DNA of 64,000 nucleotides, from NCBI GenBank assembly GCA_039720395.1, contig CM077833.1, positions 6,339,036 through 6,403,035 of the forward strand, written 5' to 3'. The notes beneath the pieces were generated by a model, which ran no database searches, was not told where the DNA came from, and worked only from the letters and a program-made list of their open reading frames with translations. Numbering within the stretch: the stretch's first letter is position 1; every line of letters starts with the position of its first letter. This stretch comes from Liquidambar formosana. Its lineage: Eukaryota > Streptophyta > Magnoliopsida > Saxifragales > Altingiaceae. Below, piece by piece: positions 1 to 11,300 of the stretch. A program made the position numbers and the translations under genes.

Positions 1-415
1 TTAACTTTCGAGAGATGCAAGCCTCCATGCCATTTTTGGAGAATAATAAGCTTCCCTGCAAAGTACCAAGGCCCAGAATCCAGAATTTTTATACAGCTAT
101 CATCATTGAGAAATCTGAAAAAGAAGAATCCACTATTAGTAGACATTACATCCACTAACCCGTCCTTACCCCAAAGCTTCTCAGCCCAACTCTTAAGCAA
201 GGAGAAAGGGAGTTTTTTATCAAGGAAATGGCCAACAATACAGTCATTCCAGATAGCAATCCCTTTTTTAATATCTTCTTCCGGAGGAGAAACAATAATT
301 CTACCATTGATATTGGAGGGCTCAAAAAACGTGAGCTTTTCCTTTTTCTTTGTAGTTGGCTTGAAAAGAGAACTCCAAGATGTGGGTCTGGGTTTTCCAT
401 CCAGTGGAGGTGTCT
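1..415 (-). pseudogene. LINE ORF1 (DUF4283) fragment, element iv
   Basis: On the minus strand this translates as the N-terminal half of a plant LINE ORF1 protein. It has a region with SWSSLF, then NGRIIVSPPEE, WNDCIVGHFLDKK, the DUF4283 core DVMSTNSGFFFFRF, and SGPWYFAGKLIILQKW. The DVMSTNSGFF core matches the ORF1-only element at 24,012-25,267 more closely than the ORF1 of the full LINEs, so I place it in that lineage. The window starts inside it, so its 3' end and any target duplication cannot be seen. On the right it joins the satellite at about 415-429; a short TGGATGGAAAAC-type sequence occurs twice near the junction. DUF4283 ORF1 proteins are thought to bind the element RNA. Confidence 0.8.
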
Positions 416-428
416 ATGTTTTCCATCC

Positions 429-1137
429 AACTCTATGTGACACTAATAGAGTCTAGATGGTGTTGGGTGTCTAGGAAGCGTTGGGAGGCTTCAATGAGTC
501 TATGGGGACTTAAATGGAGTGTAGAGAGTGTCGAGGACTTTAGAAAGGCTCCTACGATTCTTCAGAGTGTATAGAACTCCTACGGGCTTCTAGGATTGTT
601 TGGAGTGTATAGAGTTTTTACGGAAATCTAGGAAGCGTTGTGGGGCTCCCACGAGTTTATAGTGACTCTAATTAAGTCTATGGCGATCTAAAAGAGTTTA
701 AACAGTGTAGTTGTCTCTAGAAAGCCTCCTAGAATTTTTTTTGGGGTGTAAAGATCTCATACGAGTTTCTAGGAAGTGTTGTGATGCTTCAATGAGTCTA
801 TGCTGACTCAAACGGAGTCTAGAGAGCGTCGTGGTCTTTAGAAAGGCTCCTACGCTTTTTAGGAGTGTATAGAGTCGTTACGGGTGTCTAGGTAGTGTTG
901 TGAAGCTTCCACGAGTCTATGGCGACTCTAGTTGAGTTTAGAGAGCGTCATTGACCTCAAAAAGTGTCCTAGGATTTTTTTTTTCCTTTTTTTTTTTTTT
1001 TTTTTTTTTTTTGTGTATATAGAGCTCCTTCGAGTGTCTAGGAAGCATTGGGACGCTCAAGGGACCTATGGCCACTAAAATTGTGGCTAGAGAAAGGGTC
1101 ATTGACTCTACAAAGCCATCCTCGTGTTTTTGTTTTC

Positions 1138-1176
<39 letters not shown>

Positions 1177-4100
1177 TTGTGTATACAGGGCTCCAACGGG
1201 AGTTTAGGAAATGTTCTGAGTCTCCCACGTGTCTCTAGCGATTCTAATTGAGTAGAGAGATCGCGTGGACTCTAGAAATCCTCCTATGATTGTTTAGAGT
1301 GCATAGAGCTCCCAAGAGTGTCTAGGTAGCATAGTGGGGCAACTTTGTGTTGATGGTAACTCTATTTGCGTCTAGAGAGCGTCGTGGACTCTAGAAGGTC
1401 TCCTCGGGCTTTTTGGAGTGTATAGACCGCCTACGGGGGTCTAAGAAGGGTTTTGAGGCCCCGACGAGTCTATGGCGACTGTGATTGAGTCTAGACAGCG
1501 TTGTGGACTCTAAAAGGCCTCCTCGGATTTTTAGGAGTGCATAGAGGTCCTATAAGGTCTAGAAAGCGTTGTGAGGCTCCCACAAGTCTATGGAGGCTTT
1601 AATAGGGTCTAAAGTGTATCATGGACTTTAGAAAGCCCCCTACGATTTTTTGGAGTGTGTAGAACTCGTACTGGAGTCTAGGAAGTTTTCTTAGGCTTCC
1701 ATCAGTCTGTGGCGACTCAAATAGAGTCTAGAGAGCGTCCTGGACTTTAGAAAGCCTCCTTGGTTTTTCAGGACTAGATTGAGCTCCTACGGGTGTCTAG
1801 GAAGCGTTGTGAGGCTTCCACAAGTCTATGGCGACCCAAATGGAATCTACAGAGTGTTGTAGAGTCTAGAAAGACTCCTATGATTTTTTGGAGTGTGTAG
1901 CGCTTGTACGGGTGTCTAAGAAGCGTCGTGGGGCTTCTATGAGTCTATGGCAACTCGAATGGAGTGTAAAGAGCGTCAGTGCACTTTAGAAAGCCACCTA
2001 GGAATTTTCGGACTGCAAGGAGATCCTACGGTCGTTCAGGGAAACGTTGTGAGAATCCCACAACTCTATGTGACAATAATTGAGTCTAGACGGTGTCATG
2101 GACTCCAGAAAGCCTCCTATGATTTTTAGGTGTTTATAGAGCTCCATCGGGTGTCTAGGAAGCGTTGTGAGCCTCGCATGCCTCTATTGCGACTCCAATT
2201 GTGACTAGAGAGTGTCATGGACTCTAGAAAGCCTCCTGGGATTTTCTGGAGCGTATAGAGCTCCCTACGGCGTTCAAAGAGGCATTGTGGGCCTACCACG
2301 AGTCTACGGTGACTCTAGTTGAGTCGCTGGCGACTATAATTGAGTCTAGAGACTGTCGTGGACTCTAGAAACCCCTTATGATTTTTTGGAGTGTGTAGAG
2401 AAAATATGGTTGTCTAGGAAGTGTTGGGAGGCCTCAATGAGTCTATAGGGACTCAAATGGAGTGTAGAGAGCGTCAAGGACTTTAGAAAGCCTCCTACGA
2501 TTTTTCAGAGTGTGTAGAACTCCTACGGGCTTCTAGGATTGTTTGGAGTGCATAGAGCTTTTACGGAAGTCTAGGAAGCATTGTGGGGCTCCCATGAGTT
2601 TATAGTGACTCTAATTGAGTCTGTCGCAATCTAAATGAGTTTTGACAATGTAGTTGTCTCTAGAAAGGCTCCTACGATTTTTTGGAGTGTATAGAGCCGT
2701 TACAATTGTCTAGGTAGCGTTGTGAGGCTCCCACGAGTCTATGGTGACTCTAGTTGAGTCTAGAGATCGTCGTTGACCTTAGAAAGTGTCCTAGGATTTT
2801 TTTTTCCTTTTTCTTTTTTTCCTTAAGGGGCCTATGGCCCCTGAAATTGTGGCTAGAGAGGGTCATTGACTCTACAAAGCCATCCTCATGTTTTTGTTTG
2901 TTTTTTGTTTTTTGTTTTTTTGTTTTGAGTGTACAGGTCTCCTACAAGTGTTTAGGAAGCGTTCTGAGGCTCACAAATGTCTATGGCGACTCTGATTTAG
3001 TGGAGAGATCACGTGGACTCTAGAAAGCCTCTTATGATTGTTCGGAGTACATAGAGTGTCTAGGTAGTGTAGTGGGGCAACTTTGTTTTTACAGTTAACT
3101 CTATAGCGTCGTGGACTCTAGAAGGCCTCCTCGGGCTTTTTAGAGTGTATAGACCTCCTACGGGGGTCTAAGAAGGGTTTTGAGGCCCCGATAAGTCTAT
3201 GGCGACTGTGATTGAGTCTAGACAGCGTCGTGGACTCTAGAAGGCCTCCTAGGATTTATAGGAGTGCATAGAGGTCCTACGAGCTCGAGAAAGCGTTGTG
3301 TGGCTCCCACGGGTCTATGGAGGCTCTAATTGGCTCTAGAGAATGCATCATGGACTTTAGAAAGCTCCCTACGATTTTTTGGAGTGCGTAGAGCTCGTAT
3401 TGGAGTCTAGGAAGCATTCTTAGGCTTCCATGAGTCTGTGCTGACTCAAATAGAGTTTAGAGAGCGTCCTAGACTTTAGAAAGCCTCCTTGGTTTTTCAG
3501 GACTAGATAGAACTCCTACGGGTGTCTAGGAAGCGTTGTGAGGCTTCCACAAGTCTATAGCGACCCAAATGGAATCTACAGAGTGTCGTAGAGTCTAGAA
3601 ATCCTCCTACGATTTTTTGGAGTGTGTAGCACTCGTACGGGTGTGTAAGAAGTGTTGTGAGGCTTCTATGAGTCTATGGCCACTCGATTGGAGTGTAAAG
3701 AGCGTCGTGCACTTTAGATAGCCACCTAGTAATTTTTGGACTGTATGGAGATCCTACGGATGTCCAGTGACCTCCTACGGGGGTCTAAGAAGGGTTTTGA
3801 GGCCCCGACGAGTCTATGGCGACTGTGATTGAGTCTAGACAGCTTCGTGGACTCTAGAAGGCCTCCTAGGATTTATAGGAGTGCATAGAGGTCCTATAAG
3901 GTCTAGAAAGCGCTGTGTCGCTCCCACGAGTCTATGGAGGCTCTAATTGGGTCTAAAGAATGCGTCATGGACTTTAGAAAGCCCATTACAATTTTTTTGT
4001 TGTGCATAGAGCTCGTACTGGAGTCTAGGAAGCGTTCTTAGGCTTCCATGAGTCTGTGGTGACTCAAATAGATTCTAGAGAGTGTCCTGGACTTTAGAAA

Positions 4101-7100
4101 GCCTCTTTAGTCTTTCAGGGCTATATAGAGCTCCTATGGGTGTCTAGGAAGCGTTGTGAGGCTTCCACAAGTCTATGGCGACCCAAATGGAATCAACAGA
4201 GTGTCGTAGAGTCTAGAAAGCCTCCTACGATTTTTAGGAGTGTGTCGCACTCGTACAGGTGTCTAAGAAGCGTTGTGAGGCTTCTATGAGTCTATGGCGA
4301 CTTGATTGGAGTGTAAAAAGCGTCGTGCACTTTAGAAAGCCACCTAGGAATTTTTGGACTGTATGGAGATCCTACGGATGTCCAGGGAAACGTTGTGAGG
4401 CTCCCACTTCTCTAGACGGTGTCGTGGACTCTAGAAAGCCTCCTATGATTTTTATGTGTTTATAGAGCTCCAACGGGTGTCTAGGGAGCGTTTCGTGTGG
4501 GCCTACCGCGAGTCTATGGTGACTCTAATTGAGTCGATGGCGACTATAATTGAGTCTAGAGACCATCGTGGACTCCAAAAACCCCCTACGATTTTTTGGA
4601 GTGTGTAGAGCAAATACGGGTGTCTAGGAAGCGTTGTGAGGCTTCAATGAGTTTATAGGGACTCAAATGGAGTATAGAGAGCGTCGAGGACTTTAGAAAG
4701 CCTCGTACGATTTTTCGGCGTGTATAAAACTTCTATGAGTTGTGGGGCTCCCACGAGTTTATAGTAACTCTAATTGAGTCTATGGCGATCTAAATGAGTT
4801 TTGATAGTGTAGTTGTCTGTAGAAAGCCTCCTAGGATTTTTTTTGGAGTATAAAGATCTCATACGAGTTTCTAGGAAGTGTTGTGATGCTTTAATGAGTC
4901 TATGCTGACTCAAACGGAGTTTAGAGAGCAGTCGTGGGCTTTAAAAAGGCTCCTATGATTGTTCGGAGTGCATAGAGCTCCTACGAGTGTCTAGGTAGCG
5001 TAATGGGGCAACTTTGTGTTGATGGTAACTATTTGGGTCTAGAAAGCGTCGTGGACTCTAGAAGGCCTCTTCAGGCTTTTTAGTGTATAGACCTCCTAAG
5101 GGCGTCTAAGAAGGGTTTTGAGGCCCCAACGAGTCTATGGTGACTGTGATTCAGTCTAGACAGCATCGTGGACTCTAAAAAGCCTCCTAGGATTTTTAGG
5201 GGTGCATAGAGGTCCTACGGGGTCCAGAAAGCACTGTGAGGCTCCCACGAGTCTATGGAGGCTCTAATTGGGTCTAGAGTGCGTCATGGACTTTAGAAAG
5301 CCCCTTACGATTTTTTGGAATGTGTAGAGCCCGTACTGGAGTCTAGGAAGCGTTCTTGGGCTTCCATGAGTCTGTGGCAACTCAAATAGAGTCTAGAGAG
5401 TGTCCTGGACTTTAGAAAGCCTCTTTGGTTTTTCAGGACTAGATAGAGCTCCTATGGGTGTCTAGGAAGCGTTGTGAGGCTTCCACAAGTCTATGGCGAC
5501 CCAAATGGAATCTACAGAGCGTTGTAGAGTATAAAAAGCCTCCTATGATTTTTTGGAGGGTGTAGCACTCGTACGGGTGTCTAAGAAGCATTGTGAGGCT
5601 TCTATGAGGCTATGGCGACTCGATTGGAGTGTAAAGAGCGTCGTGCACTTTAGAAAGCCACCTAGGAATTTTCGGACCATATGGAGATCCTATGGATGTC
5701 TAGGGAAACGTTGTGAGGCTCCCACAACTCTATGCGACACTAATTGAATCTAGACGCTGTCGTGGACTCCATAAAGCCTCCTACGATTTTTAGGTGTTTA
5801 TAGAGCTTGAACGGGTGTCTAGGAAGCCTCCGAGGATTTTTTTCGATTGTATAGAGCTCCCTACAGCGTTCAAGGAGGCATTGTGGGCCTACCATGAGTC
5901 TATGGTGACTCTAATTGAGTCGATGGCGACTATAATTGAGTCTAGAGACCATCGTGGACTCTAGATAGCCCCTTATGATTTTTTGGAGTGTGTAGAGCAA
6001 ATATGGGTGTCTAGGAAGCGTTGGGAGGTTTCAATGAGTCTATGGGGACTCAAATGGAGTGTAGAGGGCATCAAGGACTTTAGAAAGCCTCTTACGATTT
6101 TTCGAAGTGTATAGAACTCCTATGGGCTTCTAAGATTGTTTGGAGTGTATAGAGCTTTTACTGAAGTTTAGGAAGCGTTGTGGGGCTCCCACAAGTTCAT
6201 AGTGACTCTAATTGAGTCTATGGCAATCTAAATGAGTTTAGGTAGTGTAGTTGTCTCTAGAAGGCCTCCTAGGATTTTTTTTTCAGAATTTAAAGATCTC
6301 ATACAAGTTTCTAGGAAGCGTTGTGATGCTTCAATGAGTCTATGCTGACTCAAATGGAGTCTAGAGAGTATCGTGGGCTTTAGAAAGGCTCCTACGATTT
6401 TTAGAAGTGTATAGAGCCGTTACGGGTGTCTAGGTAGCGTTGTGAGGCTCCCACGAGTTTATGGCGACTCTAGTTGAGTCTAGAAGGTGTCAGTTGACCT
6501 CAGTTAGTGTCCTAGGATTATTTTATTTATTTATTTATTTGTGTATATAGAGCTCCTTCGGGTGTCTAGGAAGCCTTGGGACGCACAACGGGCCTATGGT
6601 CACTAAAATTGTGGCAAGAGTGGGTCGTTGACTCTACAAAGCTATCGTCATGCTTTTTTTTTTTTTTTTTTTTTTTTTGAGTGTACTGGGCTCCTATGTT
6701 TAGGAAGCGTTGTGAGACTCCCACGTGTCTATGGTGACTCTAATTAAGTGGAGAGATCACGTGGCCTGTAGAAGGCCTCTTCGACCTTTTTAGAGTGTAT
6801 AGACCCCCTACGGGGGTCTAAAAAGGGTATTCAAGCCCCGACGAGTCTATGGCGACTGTAATTGAGTCTCGATAGCGTCATGGACTCTAAAAGGCCTCTT
6901 AGGATTTTTAGGAATGCATAGAGGTCCTACGAGGTCTAGAAAGTGCTATGAGGCTCCCATAAGTCTATGGAGGCTCTAATTGGGTCTAGAGTGCGTTATG
7001 GACTTTAGAAAGCCCCCTACAATTTTTTGGAGTGCGTAGAGCTCGTACTGGAGTCTAGGAAGCATCCTTAGGCTTTAATGAGTCTGTGGCAACTCAAATA

Positions 7101-8875
7101 GAGTCTAGAGGGCGTCCTAGACTTTAGAAAGCCTCTTTCGTTTTTCAGGACTAGATAAAGCTCCTACGGGTGTCTAAGAAGCGTTGTGAGGTTTCCACAA
7201 GTCTATGGCCACCCAAATGGAATCTACAGAGCGTCGTGGAGTCTACAAAGCCTCCTTCGATTTTTTAGAGTGTGTAGCACTCGTACAAGTGTCTAAGAAG
7301 CGTTGTGAGGCTTCTTTGAGTCCATGGCTTCTCGAATGGAGTGTAAAGAGCGTCGTGCACTTTAGAAAGTCACCTAGGAAATTTCAAACTGTATAGAGAT
7401 CCTATGGATGTCCAGGGAAACATTGTAAGGCTCCCACAACTCTATGCGACACTAATAAAGTCTAGATGGTATCGTGGATTCCAGAAAGCCTTCTACGATT
7501 TTTAGGTGTTTATAGAGCTCCAACGAGTGTCTAGGAAGCGTTGCAAGCCACGCATGCGTGTATTGCGACTCCAATTGTGACTAGAGAGCGTCATGGACTC
7601 TGGAAAGCCTTCAGGGTTTTTTTTGGATCGTATAGAGCTCCCTACGGCGTTCAAGGAGGCATTGTGGGCCTACCATGAGTCTATGGTGACTCTAGTTGAG
7701 TCCAAAGAGCGTTGTTGACCTTAGAAAGTGTCCTAAGATTTTTTTTTTTTCCCTTTTTTTGTGTGTGTATATAGAGCTCCTTCAGGTGTCTAGGAAGAAT
7801 TGGGACCCTCAAGGGGCCTACGGCCACTGAAATTGTGGCTAGGCAGGGTTATTGACTCTACAAAGCCATCCTCCTATTTTTGTTTTTTTGTTTTTTTGTT
7901 TTTTTTTTTTTTGTGTCTACAGGGCTCCAACAGGTGTTTAGTTGCATTCTGAGGCTCCCACGTGTCTATGGCGACTCAAATTGAGTGGAGAGATCGCGTG
8001 GACTCTAGAAAGCCTCCTATGATTGTTCGGAGTGCATAGAGCCCCTACGAGTGTCTAGGTAGCGTAGTGGGGCAACTTTGTGTTGATGGTAACTCTATTT
8101 GGGTCTAGAGAGCGTCGTGGACTCTAGAAGGCCTCCTCGGGATTTTTAGAGTGTATAGACCCCTACGGGGGTCTAAGAAGGATTTTGAGGCCTCGACGGG
8201 TCTATAGCAACTGTGATTGAGTCTAGACAGTGTCGTGGACTCTAAAAGGCCTCTTAGGATTTTTTGGAGTGCATAGAGGTCCTACAAGGTCTAGAAAGCG
8301 CTGTGTGGCTCCCACGAGTCTATGGAGGCTCTAATTGGGTCTAAAGAATGCGTCATGGACTTTAGAAAGCCCATTACAATTTTTTTGTTGTGCGTAGAGC
8401 TCGTACTGGAGTCTAGGAAGCGTTCTTAGGCTTCCATGAGTCTGTGGCGACTCAAATAGATTCTAGAGAGTGTCCTGGACTTTAGAAAGCCTCTTTAGTC
8501 TTTCAGGACTATATAGAGCTCCTATGGGTGTCTAGGAAGCGTTGTGAGGCTTCCACAAGTCTATGGCGACCCAAATGGAATCAACAGAGTGTTGTAGAGT
8601 CTAGAAAGCCTCCTACGATTTTTAGGAGTGTGTCGCACTCGTACAGGTGTCTAAGAAGCGTTGTGAGGCTTCTATGAGTCTATGGCGACTTGATTGGAGT
8701 GTAAAAAACATCGTGCACTTTAGAAAGCCACCTAGGAATTTTTGGACTGTATGGAGATCCTATGGATGTCTAGGGAAACGTTGGGAGGCTCCCACAACTC
8801 TATGCAACACTAATTAAGCCTAGACAGTATCGTGGACTCCAGAAAGCCTCCTACGATTTTTAGTGCTTATAAAGT
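429..8875. repeat. 119-bp satellite array, block 1 (higher-order repeat)
   Basis: Tandem monomers of 119 bp begin with variants of GTCTAGGAAGCGTTGTGAGG. They continue through GAGTCTATGGCGACTC, GTCTAGAGAGCGTCGTGGAC and TCTAGAAAGCCTCCTACGAT and end near GAGCTCCTACGGG. Neighbouring monomers differ, but the same ordered series recurs, which makes a higher-order repeat. The marker monomer with GGTCTAAGAAGGGTTTTGAGGCC starts at 1438, 3165, 3782, 5102, 6825 and 8170. The uneven spacing (1727, 617, 1320, 1723, 1345) shows loss of whole monomers by unequal exchange. Long T tracts sit in two fixed monomer types, for example near 980-1010, 1140-1175 and 6655-6679. Short open frames within it are by-products of the repeat. 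Confidence 0.95.
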
Positions 8876-8894
8876 CAGGGAGACAAGGCTTGAT

Positions 8895-10738
8895 CTTTTT
8901 TTTTTTTTTTTTTTTGGATAAGTGAGTATGTATATTCCAAAAATGATAAAAGGTTTACATGAAGCTCAACGCAAGCCCATATAGGGCCACAAAAACAACA
9001 AAAAATAAAAACCTCACAGCTCGAGGGAAGCAAGGATGAGGGAAAAATTATCCCTTATCAACCATAGGAAAGTTAACATTACAACCCTTTTGATTTGGAG
9101 AATTGGAGGGAGAACCCTTCAAAATCCTAATTGGCAACCTGATGCTGGGCTCTTTAATGCACGATTTGCTTGGCTTGAGTTTTAAATTGGCCAAGGCTTG
9201 ATCAATGAATCTAGCTCGCTCTCCACTGCTAGATTTACTCGTCCCAACTTTAGCACTAGAGAAAGCTTCCGAATTTGCAACAACAACCGGAGCAGCCCGA
9301 ACACTTGGTTTTTCATGCGAAAAACACCCTTTGGGGGAAAGACCATCACTAGAATCAATTAAGGCAGCACACTTTGGGCCTTTACTTTTCCTAACCACTC
9401 TAATCCATTCATTTTCTTTAGGAGCAATTTGCACTTGCACTTCCTTAACACACGAATTTATGGGAACATGCTTGGAGGGATTTGCTACTTGTTTTGGAAC
9501 CCAAGCCTGAGTGATAACTTTGGAGCAGTCTTTCTTTAAATGGCCAAAGCTCTTGCATACCGTACACTTCTTAGGCCTCCAAGGAACTTCAACATTAATG
9601 GAAATTATATCTCCATTAGTTAAAACAAGATCAAAGCTGTTGGGAATCGAATCTTCAACAGAAATTTCAACACATACACGAGCATAGCTGAGTCTAGATT
9701 GGAATTCAGTAGCCTCATCAAGGTAGAGAGGATTGCCAACCGCACTAGCAATATAACTCATACACTCTAAGTTCCAGTACTCCAAAGGCACATTAAAAAG
9801 TTTAACCCAAATCGGAATGCTACAAAGTTTATCCTTTGTTAATCTAAGATTGGCTTGCCATTTTCTCAATACCAAAAGCTTTCCTGCAAAAAACCAAGGC
9901 CCTGCCTCCAAAATATGATCACAATAATTCAAGTCAGAAAACTTGAAAAGAAAAAATCCGTTCTCTAATGAGAATACCTCAACAGAGTGACTTTTCCCCC
10001 ATAATTTCTGAGCCCATTCCTTCACCATAAGATAAGGCAATCGACTATCAAGGAAGTGCCCAATCAAACTTCCTTCCCAATTAGAGCAACCAGCAGTAGC
10101 AACTTCTTTAGGAGGTTTGACCACAAGTCTACCATTGGAATTCAGCGGCTGGAAAAATTGGAGGTTGGATTTACCCTTATGCTCAGATTTAAACAAGGAA
10201 CTCCAAGGGGAGCTAAACAAAGGTTGGGTCTTGATACCCACAGTACCCGTAGAAATTGGACCCAAACTTGGGTTAGACTTACCATAGGATTGGGATGTAG
10301 CGTTCTCATCACACCAAATTGAATTGGGTGGAGAAATTCCCCCCAAGCCAACGTTGTCAACTAAAGAACCACTCTTTATGGACCCCACTTGGTTGACCTT
10401 TCCATTTAAAATTGGAATACCATTGCAATCTGCCAAAGAGCCATCCGTTGGACTAAGCACATTAGCAATAGATGATGTGGATCCCATTTGCTTGACATTG
10501 CCATCATCGTCTTTAGACAGCACATGAGGGACAAAAGCACTTGGTGGGCCGTGAAACAAGGCAGCACTATGCTCATTAGAAATAACCGCGGGTCCCACTT
10601 GATTTATATTTCCAGCCCTTAAAGGTGTGCAAGGAAAAACACAAGGAACAATGTCAGCATTAGTAGAGATAGATACCTTTGAAAAAGTTGACATGGGACC
10701 CATATGGTTGACATATCCACCATCTTCACTTGCACTCT
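8895..10738 (-). mobile_element. ORF1-only LINE-like element i (half-LINE)
   Basis: The unit consists of one DUF4283/CCHC open frame (stop at 9,048), a 3' UTR of about 130 bp that contains CCCTCGAGCTGTGAGG, a terminal CATACTCACTTATCC and a poly-A tail. There is no endonuclease or RT after the ORF1 stop. The same arrangement (C-terminal LKLKPSKSCIK, stop, short UTR, CTTATCC-poly-A) occurs in elements ii and iii, so this looks like a real family and not a single deletion. The 5' end is not free: it is joined directly to LINE RT sequence, so the original 5' UTR is missing. Confidence 0.75.
9048..10738 (-). CDS. ORF1-type protein: DUF4283 plus CCHC zinc knuckle
   Basis: An uninterrupted frame of roughly 560 codons. 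The N-terminal 180 residues or so are Ser/Asn/Gly-rich with loosely repeated blocks such as GNINQVGP, GNVKQMGS and GKVNQVGS. A DUF4283 domain follows (VVKPPKEV, LWGKSHSVEVFSLENGFF, GPWFFAGKLLVLRKW, IPIWVKLFNVPLEYW, SYIASAVGNPLYLD), then a knuckle CTVCKSFGHLKKDC with the spacing CX2CX4HX4C. The tail carries LANLKLKPSKSCIKEP. Proteins of this type bind retrotransposon RNA. The frame stays open upstream through an RT fragment and the poly-A of element ii, giving 621 codons in all, but that extension comes from the chimera and is unlikely to be a designed protein. No ATG marks a natural start at the junction. Confidence 0.75.
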
Positions 10739-10871
10739 TGTTAGCAATGATCTTCGATATACATTTATAAACAGTATTGCAACAGGAGATGGGACGATAA
10801 TCACCCATTTTGGATGGATTAGGAACTTTAGGGACTAAAGCAATGGTGGTGGCATTGATTGCCCCCAACAA
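10739..10871 (-). pseudogene. LINE ORF2 reverse transcriptase fragment
   Basis: About 44 codons read ATTIALVPKVPNPSK, MGDYRPISCCNTVYKCI and SKIIANK. This is the conserved N-terminal part of the plant LINE RT domain, also present in the other two LINEs at 26,400-26,520 and 59,840-59,970. On its upstream side it is cut by element ii. On its downstream side it runs in frame into the ORF1-only protein. It continues ORF2 of LINE A and cannot be functional alone, because the FADD active-site block is missing. Confidence 0.85.
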
Positions 10872-11300
10872 TTTTTTTTTTTTTTTTTGGATAAGTGAGA
10901 AAGTATATTCCAAAAAACCAAGATATACATGAAGAGCAAAACCTCAATGGGCAACAGACTCCCAAAAGGAGAACGCAAGAACAAAACCTCGCAACTCGAG
11001 GGAAAACAAACTAAGAAAACTCTCACAGCCCGAGCGGAAGCCAAAACACAGCCAAAACAACCACAAATGCAACCAATTAACCCCTAGTAGAATTAGGGGT
11101 GTTAATAGTGATCTTGGAAGAGTGGATGGGAGGCCTACTGTTAGAATCTTTAATACAAGATTTGCTAGGCTTGAGCTTTAAGCTCGCTAGAGCACTTTCC
11201 ATAAACTTTGATTTCTCATTTTGCATGTTTCTTGAAGAGCATTTTTCATAAACTTTAATACAAATGCAACCAACTAAGAAAGTGCTCGCTAGAGCACTTT
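10872..11300 (-). mobile_element. ORF1-only element ii, 5'-truncated
   Basis: This insertion into ORF2 of LINE A contains only the last 40 or so codons of an ORF1 (FMESALASLKLKPSK, SCIKDSNSRPPIHSSK, stop at about 11,082). A 3' UTR of about 190 bp follows with GCTCGGGCTGTGAGAG, then TTCTCACTTATCC and a 17-base poly-A (T tract 10,872-10,888). The 5' junction is scrambled. The block GGAAAGTGCTCTAGCGAGC occurs twice about 85 bp apart, and a piece resembling the sequence just after the stop (TTGGTTGCATTTGT) lies between the copies. This suggests template jumps during reverse transcription. No convincing target duplication is visible. Confidence 0.75.

Noticed and set aside
970..1175. Long T tracts in the satellite as LINE tails
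   Set aside because: They recur at fixed monomer positions, lack the CACTTACC motif and have no flanking duplications.
4259..4465. Open frames within the satellite with a recurring SKKRCEASMSLWRL-type peptide (also at 5,553, 7,205, 35,219 and 41,155)
   Set aside because: They arise because the same monomer types recur. The 119-bp period is not a multiple of three, the frames end at random points, and there is no start context or known domain.
429..8875. CRISPR-like direct repeats
   Set aside because: Repeats are contiguous and degenerate with no unique spacers, and the context is a plant nuclear genome.
9205..9510. Plus-strand open frame opposite the solo ORF1
   Set aside because: It is a shadow of the minus-strand coding sequence, which has clear DUF4283 and CCHC motifs.
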